A stretch of DNA of 64,000 nucleotides from VRUE01 sp963817945 (lineage in GTDB: Bacteria > Actinomycetota > Thermoleophilia > Solirubrobacterales > 70-9): positions 186,001 to 250,000 of the forward strand of contig CAWFQH010000005.1 of assembly GCA_963817945.1 (NCBI GenBank). Direction: 5' to 3'. Shown here piece after piece: positions 49,598 through 59,178 of the stretch. The first letter of the stretch is position 1; each line of letters opens with the position of its first letter. Below the pieces are notes generated by a model, which did not search any database, was not told the DNA's origin, and saw only the letters and a list, made by a program, of their open reading frames with translations. A program made the translations under genes and the position numbers.

Positions 49598-50529
49598 CCC
49601 GCCCGCGCAGCGCGCGGGTTGACGACGGGGCGCAGGTTCGGTTCGACCTCGGAGCGCAGGTGCTCGAAGTCGGGCGGCAGCGACAGTTTCTCGCCGAGGT
49701 GCTCGAGCGGCTCGTCGACGGTGAAACCCGGGCCCAGCGTCGCGATCTCGAAGAGGACGCCGCTCGGCTCGCGGAAGTAGATCGAGCGGAAGTAGAAGCG
49801 ATCGATCACCGGCGTCGGCTGGGCTCCAGCGGAGATCGCCCGCTCGCGCCACTGCTCGTGGTCCTCGATCGTCGAGGCCCACGCGACGTGGTGGACGCTG
49901 CCGGCTCCCTGTTGCGAGCGCTCCGCCGGAGGCTCGTCGTAGGCGTAGAGGCCACCCCGCTTCTGCCCTCGCGCCTCCCAGCCGCCATCGGCGCGCTCGA
50001 ACTCGAGCGCCTCGAGCAAACTGTTGCTCGCCGCCGGCGCACCGCTGTAGGCGCGGACGGCGTGGAAACCCCGCAGCGCGTGATCGGCCGGCACCTCAGG
50101 GTGGTCGGCGATCAGCGGCTCGTCCACGACCTCGGCAACCAACAGCTCGTGCTCGAGGCCCTCGGGGTCGGAGAACCTGAGCGCGTCGCCGATCCGCTCG
50201 GAGTCACGCCCTTGGGCGGCAAGGCGCTCGGTCCAAAACTCGAGCGAGTCCGACTGGCCGACCCGCCAGACGATCCGGTGCACGTCGCCGGCGCCGGCCC
50301 GGCCCGGCGGCACGCCCGGGAACTCGAAGAAGGTGAGGTCGGAGCCGGCGCTGCCGTTCTCGTCGGCGAAGAAGAGGTGGTAGACGGTCGGGTTGTCCTG
50401 GTTGACGGTTTTCTTCACCAGGCGAAGGCCGAGGACGCCGGCGTAGAAGTCGACGTTCTTCTGCGCGTCGGCCGTGATCGCCGTGATGTGGTGGATGCCC
50501 TCCAGCTTCACCAAGGTCACGTATAGCAT
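49594..50529 (-). CDS. Ring-cleaving dioxygenase of the vicinal-oxygen-chelate (MhqO/LinE-like) family
   Basis: About 311 residues. Two VOC modules: GIHHITAITADAQKNVDFYAGVLGLRLVKKTVNQD with YHLFFADENGSAGSDLTFFEFPG, and GSVHHVAWASTIEDHEQWRERAI with DRFYFRSIYFREPSGVLFEIATLGPGF. Metal ligands His (HHIT), His (VHHVAW) and Glu (FEIAT) are visible. Members open hydroquinone or catechol rings or act in quinone detoxification. The start is uncertain: ATG at 50529, or GTG at 50520 with GAGG 9 bases upstream. Coupled to the maleylacetate-reductase-like gene. Confidence 0.85.
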   Translation of the reverse strand: MLYVTLVKLEGIHHITAITADAQKNVDFYAGVLGLRLVKKTVNQDNPTVYHLFFADENGSAGSDLTFFEFPGVPPGRAGAGDVHRIVWRVGQSDSLEFWTERLAAQGRDSERIGDALRFSDPEGLEHELLVAEVVDEPLIADHPEVPADHALRGFHAVRAYSGAPAASNSLLEALEFERADGGWEARGQKRGGLYAYDEPPAERSQQGAGSVHHVAWASTIEDHEQWRERAISAGAQPTPVIDRFYFRSIYFREPSGVLFEIATLGPGFTVDEPLEHLGEKLSLPPDFEHLRSEVEPNLRPVVNPRAARAG

Positions 50530-50538
50530 CCTCAGTCG

Positions 50539-51915
50539 ATGAGCCGCGCACGACGACGCACCGTCAAGGCCCTGGTGGTGCTCGGCTCAGTCTTCGCCTT
50601 CCTCAGCGTCTTTGCGATCTGGACCGAGCGCCAGGCGCTCAACACCGACGACTGGGTCGAGACCAGCGACCGACTGATTGCGAACTCGACGATCCGCGCC
50701 GCGGTCGGCGACTACCTGGTCGACCAGCTTTACGCCAACGTCGACGTCGAGCAGGAACTGAAAGAGATCCTGCCCGGCGACACGAAGGAGCTGGCGGGGC
50801 CGGTCTCGGGCGGGCTGCGGCAAGTGGCGGGCGACGGCGCCGACCAGGTGCTGCAGACCTCCACCGCACAGGACCTCTGGCAGGACGCCAACCGGGCCGC
50901 GCACGAACAGCTGCTCGCCGTCCTCGAAAACAAGAAAGAAGCGGTCGAAACCGAAGAAGGCGAGGTCACGCTCAACCTCGGCAGCCTCGTCACCAACCTG
51001 GCGGCGGAGGTCGGGATCGGCGAGCAACTGGCGGAGAAACTGCCGCCCGATGCGGGCCAGGTGACGATCCTGCGCTCCGACCAGCTGAAGACCGCACAGG
51101 ACATCGCGGTCGCGGTCAAAGGCCTGGCGATCGTCCTCTCACTGCTCACCTTCCTCTGCTTCGGGCTGGCCATCTATCTCTCGCGCGACGGCCGATGGGT
51201 CACCGTTCTGTTCTGTGGCGTCGGCCTCGTCTCCGCCGGCTTCGCAGTGATCGTCGCCCGCCAGGTCGCGGGCGGGATCGTAGTGGGACAGCTGGTCACC
51301 GACCAGGGGATCGAGCCGGCGGCCGAAGCGGCCTGGTCGATCTCAACCTCGCTGATGACGAGCATCGCGACGACCGCAATCGTGATCGGGGTCCTCTTCG
51401 TGCTCGCCGGCTGGCTGGCTTCGCCGACCGGGCCGGCGCGGAGTACGCGGCGCGTACTGGCACCCGTCCTGCGCGATTACATCCCCTACGTCTACGCCGC
51501 CCTGGCGATCGTGGTCGGGATCTACTTCCTCTCGGCGCCGACCCAGAACCTGCGTTCTTTCCTCACTACTTTGGTCGTCGCCGGCCTCGCCGCCTTCGGC
51601 ATCCACGAGCTGCGCAAGCAGTCCGAGGAGGAGAACCCTGACGCCCAGCTCAGTGACCTCTTCGGCCCGACCCGGGAGCGGGTTGCCGACGCGGTCAAGA
51701 GCGCCAACCTCGGCGAGCGGGCATCGAAGCTGCGCCTGCCCGAGGTCCGCATGCCCGGCGGTGGCGATCGCGGCGGCGAGCCGGTGGCAGACGCCGAGGA
51801 GGCGCGCCTGCGGCGGCTCGAGCGGCTGGCCGAATTGCACGCGAAGGGCGTGCTTTCCGACGAGGAGCTGGCGGCCGAGAAGGCGCGCGTGTTTGCCAGT
51901 GACCGCGACGCGTGA
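50539..51915 (+). CDS. Multi-pass membrane protein with C-terminal SHOCT domain
   Basis: 458 residues. Helix 1 (VKALVVLGSVFAFLSVFAIW) is followed by a 160-residue acidic extracytoplasmic-like part, then about five helices (GLAIVLSLLTFLCFGLAIYL, VTVLFCGVGLVSAGFAVIVA, TAIVIGVLFVLAGWL, YVYAALAIVVGIYFLSA, FLTTLVVAGLAAFGI). The C-terminus is a SHOCT-type helical hairpin (RLRRLERLAELHAKGVLSDEELAAEKARV). Function unknown. A TATAGC hexamer at 50522-50527 gives a near-leaderless start; the gene is divergent from the dioxygenase gene with only 9 bases between. Confidence 0.75.
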   Translation: MSRARRRTVKALVVLGSVFAFLSVFAIWTERQALNTDDWVETSDRLIANSTIRAAVGDYLVDQLYANVDVEQELKEILPGDTKELAGPVSGGLRQVAGDGADQVLQTSTAQDLWQDANRAAHEQLLAVLENKKEAVETEEGEVTLNLGSLVTNLAAEVGIGEQLAEKLPPDAGQVTILRSDQLKTAQDIAVAVKGLAIVLSLLTFLCFGLAIYLSRDGRWVTVLFCGVGLVSAGFAVIVARQVAGGIVVGQLVTDQGIEPAAEAAWSISTSLMTSIATTAIVIGVLFVLAGWLASPTGPARSTRRVLAPVLRDYIPYVYAALAIVVGIYFLSAPTQNLRSFLTTLVVAGLAAFGIHELRKQSEEENPDAQLSDLFGPTRERVADAVKSANLGERASKLRLPEVRMPGGGDRGGEPVADAEEARLRRLERLAELHAKGVLSDEELAAEKARVFASDRDA

Positions 51916-51918
51916 GAG

Positions 51919-51991
51919 AGCCCGCCTCCGGAATCGAACCGGAAACCTCCTGGTTACAAATCAGGTGCTCTGCCGATTGAGCTAGGCGGGC
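51919..51991 (-). tRNA. tRNA-Thr (anticodon TGT)
   Basis: On the minus strand: acceptor GCCCGCC/GGCGGGC, D-arm GCTC/GAGC, anticodon stem CCTGA/CCAGG with loop TTTGTAA (anticodon TGT, reads ACA), T-arm TCCGG-TTCGATT-CCGGA, discriminator T. No CCA is encoded. The anticodon stem has an A31-C39 mismatch at its closing pair; everything else pairs. Confidence 0.93.
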
Positions 51992-52012
51992 GCTGGACCG
52001 AATATAGAGGGC

Positions 52013-53023
52013 ATGAGCGGCGGCGTGGGGACCAACTCGGTGACGTTTCGATACCTGCAGCCGGGCGAGGGCGCGGTGTTGACCGAGGCGATCCGGGTGG
52101 CGTACGGGGACACCTACGACGCCCGCTGGGTCTACGACCCCGACGAGGTCTCGGCCCGTCTGGAGGCGGGCACTTACGTCTCCTGCGTGGCGGAAACGGC
52201 CGACGGCGAGCTGCTCTGCCACGAGGGCATGAGCCTGGCTGCGGCCGGCGACGCGGTCGCCCATTCCGGCCAGGCGGTGACGATGCCCGCCGCCCGCGGC
52301 CAGCACCTATTCACGCGCACCAAGCGCCACCTGATGGACTGGGCGAGAGAGCGTGGCCTGGTGGGGATGTACAGCGAGGCGACCGCCGCGCACCCCTACA
52401 GCCAGCGCGCCAATCTCGAGCTGGGCGCCCACGAGACCGGCTTCCTGCTCGGCTGGATCCCGGCGACGGTTGAGAACGACGCGGCGGCCGAGCGGCGGCC
52501 GCGTCGCCAGTCCGCGGCGCTCTTCTACACCAAGCTGAACCACGGCCAGGAGCGCGAGGTCTACGCCCCGCCCCGCCACCGCGCGATCGTCCAGCGCACG
52601 ATCGAGCTGTGCGAGCTGCGCGGGACCCTCGCTGACCCGCCGGCCGGATCCGGGCCCGCAGAGCGCACCGAGCTGCACGCCGAGGTCGACGCCGACCACA
52701 ATCTGGCTTTGATCACGGTCACCGCCCCGGGCGCCGACCTCGAGACCGCGATCGCCGCCGAGCGTCATCACCTCTTCCACACCAAGAACCTCGACGCGAT
52801 CTACGTCGACATGCCCTTGGACGACCCTGCCACTTCCCTCCTAACCGACCATCTCGAGCGCCTCGGCGTCTCCTACGCCGGCATCTTCCCCAACCCCAAA
52901 GCCAACGGCGACGTCCTCCGCCTCCAGTCCCTCCACCGAGTCCGCCTCGCCCCCGACGACATCGCCGTCGCCTCCGACCACGGCCGCGAATTGCTCGATT
53001 ACGTCCTGGCCGATCTTCCCTAG
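52013..53023 (+). CDS. Large two-part GNAT-like acetyltransferase protein
   Basis: 336 residues. The N-terminal half looks like a GNAT domain (VTFRYLQPGEGAVLTEAIRVAYGDTYD, VSCVAETADGELLCHEGMSL, RGQHLFTRTKRHLMDWARERGLVGMYSEATAAHPYSQRANLELGAHETGFLLGW). The C-terminal half has a second degenerate unit ending HLERLGVSYAGIFPNPKANGDVLRLQSL. Similar proteins are often found with anti-sigma/serine-kinase-like signalling proteins; none is adjacent. A TATAGA hexamer at 52003-52008 lies almost on the ATG, so the message may be leaderless. Confidence 0.72.
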   Translation: MSGGVGTNSVTFRYLQPGEGAVLTEAIRVAYGDTYDARWVYDPDEVSARLEAGTYVSCVAETADGELLCHEGMSLAAAGDAVAHSGQAVTMPAARGQHLFTRTKRHLMDWARERGLVGMYSEATAAHPYSQRANLELGAHETGFLLGWIPATVENDAAAERRPRRQSAALFYTKLNHGQEREVYAPPRHRAIVQRTIELCELRGTLADPPAGSGPAERTELHAEVDADHNLALITVTAPGADLETAIAAERHHLFHTKNLDAIYVDMPLDDPATSLLTDHLERLGVSYAGIFPNPKANGDVLRLQSLHRVRLAPDDIAVASDHGRELLDYVLADLP

Positions 53024-53460
53024 AGGCGCTTGGAGAGAAACACGCGTTCAAAGCCCTCCGCGCTCCGCCGCGCGTCCTCCTCGTAGCCAAGCCGCGCGTA
53101 CAGGCGCAGGTTGGCACTCATCCTCACATGGGTGTAGAGCCGTAATTCCGGCTTGCCGGTCGCCTCCGCTCTTTCCTCAGCGAAGCGGAGCAAGCCGCGC
53201 CCAAACCCCTCTCCCTGGCGGCCCGGCTCGACCGCAACGTTCTCTATCAGGAGGTGGTCCGCCTGCTCGATGAGAACGAGGATGCCGACGATGCCGTTGT
53301 CGTCGGCGACCCAGACCCAGCCGTTGTCGATCCTCTCCGCGTAGTCGTCATCCAGCGGGCCGGGGCGAACCCCGATCCGGTCGATATAGGGGGTGTAGGC
53401 ACGCTCGACGAGGTCGCGAACCGGCTCAAGGTCCGCCGACTGCGCGGGGCGAATTCGCAC
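53020..53460 (-). CDS. GNAT-family N-acetyltransferase
   Basis: 146 residues from the GTG at 53460 (VRIRPAQSADLEPVRDLVERAY). Acetyl-CoA-binding motif A is LLIENVAVEPGRQGEGFGRGLLRFAEERA (Q/RxxGxG/A pattern), followed by LRLYTHVRMSANLRLYARLGYEE. The substrate is unknown. It converges with the large GNAT-like gene and overlaps its end by 4 bases. The sigma factor gene ends 26 bases upstream, so it may be on the sigma transcript. Confidence 0.87.
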   Translation of the reverse strand: MRIRPAQSADLEPVRDLVERAYTPYIDRIGVRPGPLDDDYAERIDNGWVWVADDNGIVGILVLIEQADHLLIENVAVEPGRQGEGFGRGLLRFAEERAEATGKPELRLYTHVRMSANLRLYARLGYEEDARRSAEGFERVFLSKRL

Positions 53461-53486
53461 CGATCGTCCCGTCCCAGCCGCCGCTT

Positions 53487-54194
53487 TTAGGCCGGAACCT
53501 CCCGCGAGGCGAGGTGGGCCGCGACCTTGCGCTTGACGCGCTGGAGGGCGTTGTCGACGGTCTTGGTGTCGCACTCGAGGCGCTCGGCGGTGGCCTCGTA
53601 AGAGTGGCCGTCGAGGTAGAGCGAAAGGACGCTGCTCTCCAGGTCCGAGAGGACGCCGGTGGTGCCGGAGAGGCAGGAGACGAGACTCTCCAGCTCTTCG
53701 CCGGCGATCACCTGATTGACCGGGTCGGCGACGCTCGGGCCGGGCAGGATCTCGTCCAGCGTGGTGTCGGAGTCGCCGGCCGCGGCCGGGGTCTGGCTGA
53801 AGGAGACGTACTGGTTGAGCGGCGTGTGCTTGTTTCGGGTGGCGGTCTTCACCGCGGTGATGATCTGGCGGGTGATGCAGAGCTCGGCGAAGCTGCGGAA
53901 GCTCGACTCCCGATCGCTGCGGTAGTCGCGGACGGCCTTATAGAGGCCGAGCAGGCCTTCCTGGATCAGGTCGTCGCTCTCTCCTCCGAGCAGGAAATAG
54001 GACGACGCCTTGAGGCGGACGAAGCCGCGGTAGCGGCGGACGATCGCGTCGTAGGCATCGGCCCGGCCGTCCTTTGCGAGGGCGACCAGGTAGTGATCAT
54101 CAAGCTCAGGTTGAGAGTTAGGTTCCGGCCGGATGGAGCCGTTAAGGCGCCCGGTCGGGAGTCGCAGTTCCTGCGTAGGCGTAGATAGAGCCAC
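53487..54194 (-). CDS. SigH-like RNA polymerase sigma factor
   Basis: 235 residues. It resembles the Bacillus SigH (Spo0H) group: DDHYLVALAKDGRADAYDAIVRRYRGFVRLKASSYFLLGGESDDLIQEGLLGLYKAVRDYRSDRESSFRSFAELCITRQIITAVKTATRNKH (region 2), then a linker and region 4 (LSDLESSVLSLYLDGHSYEATAERLECDTKTVDNALQRVKRKVAAHL). It includes the typical NKHTPLN link. SigH-like factors outside Firmicutes have varied, poorly known regulons. A consensus-type promoter and a leader inverted repeat lie upstream. Confidence 0.88.
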   Translation of the reverse strand: MALSTPTQELRLPTGRLNGSIRPEPNSQPELDDHYLVALAKDGRADAYDAIVRRYRGFVRLKASSYFLLGGESDDLIQEGLLGLYKAVRDYRSDRESSFRSFAELCITRQIITAVKTATRNKHTPLNQYVSFSQTPAAAGDSDTTLDEILPGPSVADPVNQVIAGEELESLVSCLSGTTGVLSDLESSVLSLYLDGHSYEATAERLECDTKTVDNALQRVKRKVAAHLASREVPA

Positions 54195-54269
54195 AGATCC
54201 TTCTCCTTGTGAGAATGAAGGGTCGTGGCGCCGCTTACCTCCCCCGAGGCGCCCTTATTGGACTGGATC

Positions 54270-54290
54270 ACCTCAGACTCAAGCTGAGGT
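54270..54290 (-). promoter_or_regulatory. Inverted repeat in the sigma-factor leader
   Basis: ACCTCAG/CTGAGGT with a 7-base centre, between the predicted promoter and the SigH-like start codon. It could be an operator or a leader hairpin. Confidence 0.45.
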
Positions 54291-54310
54291 TCACCCTTTA
54301 TGGCGCGGTA

Positions 54311-54338
54311 GTCTTACCGTCGCGCAGAGTTCTGTCAA
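54311..54338 (-). promoter_or_regulatory. Sigma-70-type promoter of the SigH-like gene
   Basis: A perfect -35 TTGACA (54333-54338, minus strand), a 16-base spacer and TAAGAC (54311-54316). The transcript would have a leader of about 110 bases before the start at 54194. Confidence 0.55.
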
Positions 54339-54376
54339 CCCCAATTTGCAAGAAAGTGCAAGCGCCGTTGCAGGTG

Positions 54377-55036
54377 CTACCGGGCGAGCCTTTGACGAGC
54401 GGCCTCGAAGAGCAGCGCCGCGGCCGCGGCAGAGACGTTCAGCGAATCGACCCGGCCGGCCTTCGGCAGGGCCGCAAAGCCGTCGCAGGCAGACGCGACA
54501 CGAGGGCGGATTCCCCCACCCTCGCCGCCGAAGACGAGCACCGTGGGGCCGGCGAGCGCCAGGTCCCACGGGGCCTGCTCGGCCTCTGCGTCCGCTCCCC
54601 AGATCCAGAATTCGGCTTCCCGCGCTGCGCGCAGCCAGTCGGCCAGATTGCGGACCCGGGCGATCTCGAGGTGCTCGACGGCTCCAGCCGAAGCCTTGCA
54701 GGTGACCGCGGTCACCTCGGCTGAGCGGCGTTCGGGGACAACCAGGCCGGCGGCACCGGCGAACTCGGCCGAGCGGGCCACGGCGCCGAGGTTGCGTGGA
54801 TCCTGCACCTGGTCCAGGGCGACCAAGAGCGCTCCCTCGCGCCGCAGCAGCGCGTTCGGGTCCGCGTACGGATACGGGTCGACCTCGGCGACCACGCCTT
54901 GGTGGTCCGGCGAACCGCAGAGGCGCTCGAGCTCCTCCGCGGAGGTCTCAGGCGCACGCCAGGCCCGGCGCACGCTTCTCTTCCCGTGCTCAGCCTCCTC
55001 GACCGGGCGACGGCCATAGATGATCTGGCCGGCCAC
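54377..55036 (-). CDS. rlmB: 23S rRNA 2'-O-ribose methyltransferase, RlmB/TrmH family
   Basis: 219 residues. SPOUT knot motifs: 1, LVALDQVQDPRNLGAVARSAEFAGAAGLV; 2, TVLVFGGEGGGIRPRVASACD; 3, VDSLNVSAAAAALLFEAARQ. A short N-terminal substrate-binding part (QIIYGRRPVEEAEHGKRSV) is present. By family it methylates G2251 of 23S rRNA. It starts 2 bases after cysS stops, the classic actinobacterial cysS-rlmB arrangement. Confidence 0.92.
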   Translation of the reverse strand: MAGQIIYGRRPVEEAEHGKRSVRRAWRAPETSAEELERLCGSPDHQGVVAEVDPYPYADPNALLRREGALLVALDQVQDPRNLGAVARSAEFAGAAGLVVPERRSAEVTAVTCKASAGAVEHLEIARVRNLADWLRAAREAEFWIWGADAEAEQAPWDLALAGPTVLVFGGEGGGIRPRVASACDGFAALPKAGRVDSLNVSAAAAALLFEAARQRLAR

Positions 55037-55038
55037 GC

Positions 55039-56412
<1,374 letters not shown>

Positions 56413-56437
56413 GTCGAGATGGTATGCGGCAGCTCGC

Positions 56438-56511
56438 GCGGGTGGCGTGAGGATGGGTTCCTCGCCCGCAGCCTGCGAGGACGAGGAGCCCATCCTCATG
56501 ACAGGACCCGC
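56438..56511 (-). repeat. REP-like palindromic element, family A, copy 3
   Basis: On the minus strand: GCGGGTCCTGTC, ATGAGGATGGG pairing with CCCATCCTCACG, the tip TCCTCGTCCTCGCAGGCTGC and CACGCCACCCGC. The tip matches copy 2 almost base for base while the GAGGATGGG/CCCATCCTC stem has changed on both sides. It lies 25 bases before the cysS start. Confidence 0.8.
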
Positions 56512-56529
56512 GGGCTTACCGCGTGGTCC

Positions 56530-57420
56530 CTAGAACGTGCGGTAGCCCGCTCCAGACGCCGCCGCTTCGCGGCGGGCCCAGGACGGCGCGGTCTCTTCGG
56601 CTGCGGCCAGCGCCTCGCGGCGCGCCCGCTTGGCGCTCGCCTTGATCTCGTCCTCCGCCGACTGGCGCAGCCGCTCTTCGCGCTGCTCAGCCTGCTTGCG
56701 GATTCGCTCAGACTCGGCCTGCAACTGCTCCTCGGCCCGCGCCCGCGCGTTCTCCTCGGCCTCGCCTGCGACCTTTGCGACCAGCTGCCGGACCCGCTCC
56801 TCGGCCTCGCGGCGAACGTCCTCGGTCCCCTGCAGGACCCTCTCCTCGATCTCAGCCTCGAGCCGGATCGCGATCCCGCGCGCCTCCTCGGTCGCCGCTT
56901 CAGCGTCGGCCGCGCGCTGCTCGGCCGCCGCCACCCGGCGGTCGGCCTCTTCCTGGGTCTTCTTCAGCACGTCGCCGACTCGCCGGGAAGCCTCCGCTTC
57001 AATCTGCTTGGCCCTTCGCCCGGCCGCCTCCTCCGCCTCGGCTTTGGCAGCAGCCAGCTGGGCGGCGAGCGTCTCGCGGTCGACCTCGGAACGCTGCCTG
57101 GCGTCCTCGTAGGCCTGCTCGGAACGGTCGCGAGCAATCTCGGCGCGCGCAGCACGCTCCTCCGCCTCGCGGCGCAGTCGGCGCTCGGCGGCGATTCGCT
57201 CCCGCCCTTCCTCGCTGATCTTGCGCAGAGTGGCCATCGCGCGCTGCTTCAGCTCCACCCGGGCGTGGGCGCTGGCCGCCTCCACCGCGACGGCCTTCGA
57301 CTCGGCGACAGCCGTGCGCTCCTCCGCCACCCGGACCCACTCCAGCGCCTGCTTGGCGACGCCGTGGATCTCCTCGGTCGCGGCAGCGACTGCCGTCAAC
57401 TTGACTGCGGGCTCACCCAT
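56530..57420 (-). CDS. Long coiled-coil protein, unknown function
   Basis: 296 residues, Ala/Glu/Arg-rich and helical throughout, with strong heptad character from about residue 45 to 275 (ARVELKQRAMATLRKISEEGRERIAAERRLRREAEERAARAEIARDRSEQ, AEEQLQAESERIRKQAEQREERLRQSAEDE). No membrane segment or signal. The N-terminus (VKLTAVAAATEEIHGVAKQALEWVRVAEERTAVAES) is less repetitive. It might be a cytoskeletal or scaffold protein; no DivIVA N-terminal motif is seen. Transcribed towards cysS, with repeat copy 3 between. Confidence 0.65.
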   Translation of the reverse strand: MGEPAVKLTAVAAATEEIHGVAKQALEWVRVAEERTAVAESKAVAVEAASAHARVELKQRAMATLRKISEEGRERIAAERRLRREAEERAARAEIARDRSEQAYEDARQRSEVDRETLAAQLAAAKAEAEEAAGRRAKQIEAEASRRVGDVLKKTQEEADRRVAAAEQRAADAEAATEEARGIAIRLEAEIEERVLQGTEDVRREAEERVRQLVAKVAGEAEENARARAEEQLQAESERIRKQAEQREERLRQSAEDEIKASAKRARREALAAAEETAPSWARREAAASGAGYRTF

Positions 57421-57502
57421 GTCGCCGGAACCTACTACGGGCTCCGGAAGGCCCGCTACCCCCGCCGCAGCCGCAAACCCCGCAATTTGCGCGGAGCCTG
57501 AT

Positions 57503-59155
57503 CTAAGCCGACTTCGGCGCCACGCCGTCGCGCAGAATCCGCTTCAGAACCTTGCCGGTGGCATTGCGCGGCAGCTCCTCGACGAACTCGATTTCGCGCG
57601 GCGCCTTGTAGGAGGCGAGGTTGGCCTTGATGTGGCCTTTCAGGTCTTCTTCTGAGACTTCGGAGCTCGAGGCGGTGACGACAAAGGCCTTCAGCCGCTG
57701 CCCGTACTCCTCGTCGTCGACGCCGATCACGGCCGCCTCGACCACCGCCTCGTGGTCGGAGAGCAGGTCCTCGACCTCGCGCGGGAAAACGTTCTCACCG
57801 CCGGAGATGATCATCTCGTCGTCGCGTCCGTCGATGAAGAGGCGGCCGTTCGGATCGAGATGACCGACGTCGCCGCTGCAGAGCAACCCGTCGATCGCCT
57901 CTTTGCCGCCGCCGCCGGTGTAGCCCTCGAAAGACATCTCGTTGCCGACGAAGATCCGCCCCACCTCGCCGCGGGACACTTCCTGCCCGCTTTCGTCGTA
58001 GAGGCGCACAACCGTTCCCCGCGGCGGCCGGCCGGCGGTCCCCGGCGCTGCCCGCAGATCCTCGGGGGTGGCGACGGTGGCGTAAGCGACCTCGGTCGAG
58101 CCGTAGAGGTTGTAGACGGTGTCGCCGAAGCGGTCCATCCACTCGATCGCCAGCTCGCCCGGCAGCGCCGAGCCGGAGAGCGAGGTGATCCGCAGCGAGG
58201 AGAGGTCGTACTTGTCGAGCGTCTCGTCCGGCAGCTGCAGGATGCGCTGGATCATCACGGGCACGGCTCCCAGCACCTGGGCGCGATGCTGCTGCACCGC
58301 CTGCAGAGTGCCCTCCGGGTCGAAGCGACGCCGCAGCACCAACGTCGACGCGGTTGGCAAGCCCATGATGAAGTGGAAGAAGCCCCAAGAGTGGAAGAGC
58401 GGCGCTGCAACCATCATCGTCTCGCGGCTGCGGAAGGGAATCTTGTCGATCAGCGCCGCCAACGCGAAGAGGCCGTCGGGACTGGAGCGCTGCGCCCCCT
58501 TCGGCGTCCCCGTCGTCCCCGAGGTGAGGATCACGAAGCGGGGTTTGTCGGGCGGCGGCTTGTGGTTCGACTCATCGTTGGCGGCGATCAGCGAGTCGAG
58601 CGTCTGCGCCCCCGTTGCCTCGTCGTCCGTCCAGGCGACGACTCGCTCGACCCCCTCGTCGACGCCGTCGAGCAGGCCGGCGAACTCTTCGTCGTAGATG
58701 AGCGCCTTCGGGCCCTCGCGCCGGGTCACCTCGGCCAGCTGCGGGCCGGCGAACATGGTGTTGAGGTAGAGCGCGCTGGCGCCGAGCTTGGCGGTGGCAA
58801 GCGTCGCCTCGATGAAGCCGCGGTGGTTGCGGCACATGATCCCGACCCCGTCGCCGTAGCCAATCCCCAGCTCTGCCAGCCCGCGTGCCAGCGCGTTGGA
58901 GCGGCGGTGGAGACGTTCGAAGCTGAGCGAGCCGCGTTCGTCGATCAGCGCGGTCTCGTGCGGGTAGTGGATCGAGGCCGTGGTGATGCCGAGGGCCGGC
59001 GAGGCACCCCAGCGCACGAAGGCGGAGACGACCTTCGCAGCTTTGTCGGGGCGGTGTAGGCCAAGGACGCCGGCCTCGTGCAGGACCTTGAGCTCGAATG
59101 CTTTGTCGGCGACCGCTTGGCGGGCGGTCGACGCTATGGAGTTGCGGTTTGCCAT
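57503..59155 (-). CDS. Fatty acyl-CoA synthetase (AMP-forming, ANL family)
   Basis: 550 residues from the ATG at 59155 (MANRNSIASTARQAVADKAF). ANL motifs: ATP loop PRFVILTSGTTGTPKGAQRS, A5 VYNLYGSTEVAYAT, A7/A8 RLFIDGRDDEMIISGGENVFPREVEDLL, and the A10 Lys in ELPRNATGKVLKRILR. It activates fatty or aromatic acids to CoA thioesters and would feed the acyl-CoA dehydrogenases in the window. It sits within the isp/cysS cluster, 23 bases after ispF, so it may be cotranscribed with it. Confidence 0.92.
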   Translation of the reverse strand: MANRNSIASTARQAVADKAFELKVLHEAGVLGLHRPDKAAKVVSAFVRWGASPALGITTASIHYPHETALIDERGSLSFERLHRRSNALARGLAELGIGYGDGVGIMCRNHRGFIEATLATAKLGASALYLNTMFAGPQLAEVTRREGPKALIYDEEFAGLLDGVDEGVERVVAWTDDEATGAQTLDSLIAANDESNHKPPPDKPRFVILTSGTTGTPKGAQRSSPDGLFALAALIDKIPFRSRETMMVAAPLFHSWGFFHFIMGLPTASTLVLRRRFDPEGTLQAVQQHRAQVLGAVPVMIQRILQLPDETLDKYDLSSLRITSLSGSALPGELAIEWMDRFGDTVYNLYGSTEVAYATVATPEDLRAAPGTAGRPPRGTVVRLYDESGQEVSRGEVGRIFVGNEMSFEGYTGGGGKEAIDGLLCSGDVGHLDPNGRLFIDGRDDEMIISGGENVFPREVEDLLSDHEAVVEAAVIGVDDEEYGQRLKAFVVTASSSEVSEEDLKGHIKANLASYKAPREIEFVEELPRNATGKVLKRILRDGVAPKSA

Positions 59156-59178
59156 CGGAGCGGGAAGCCTAGACGGTC

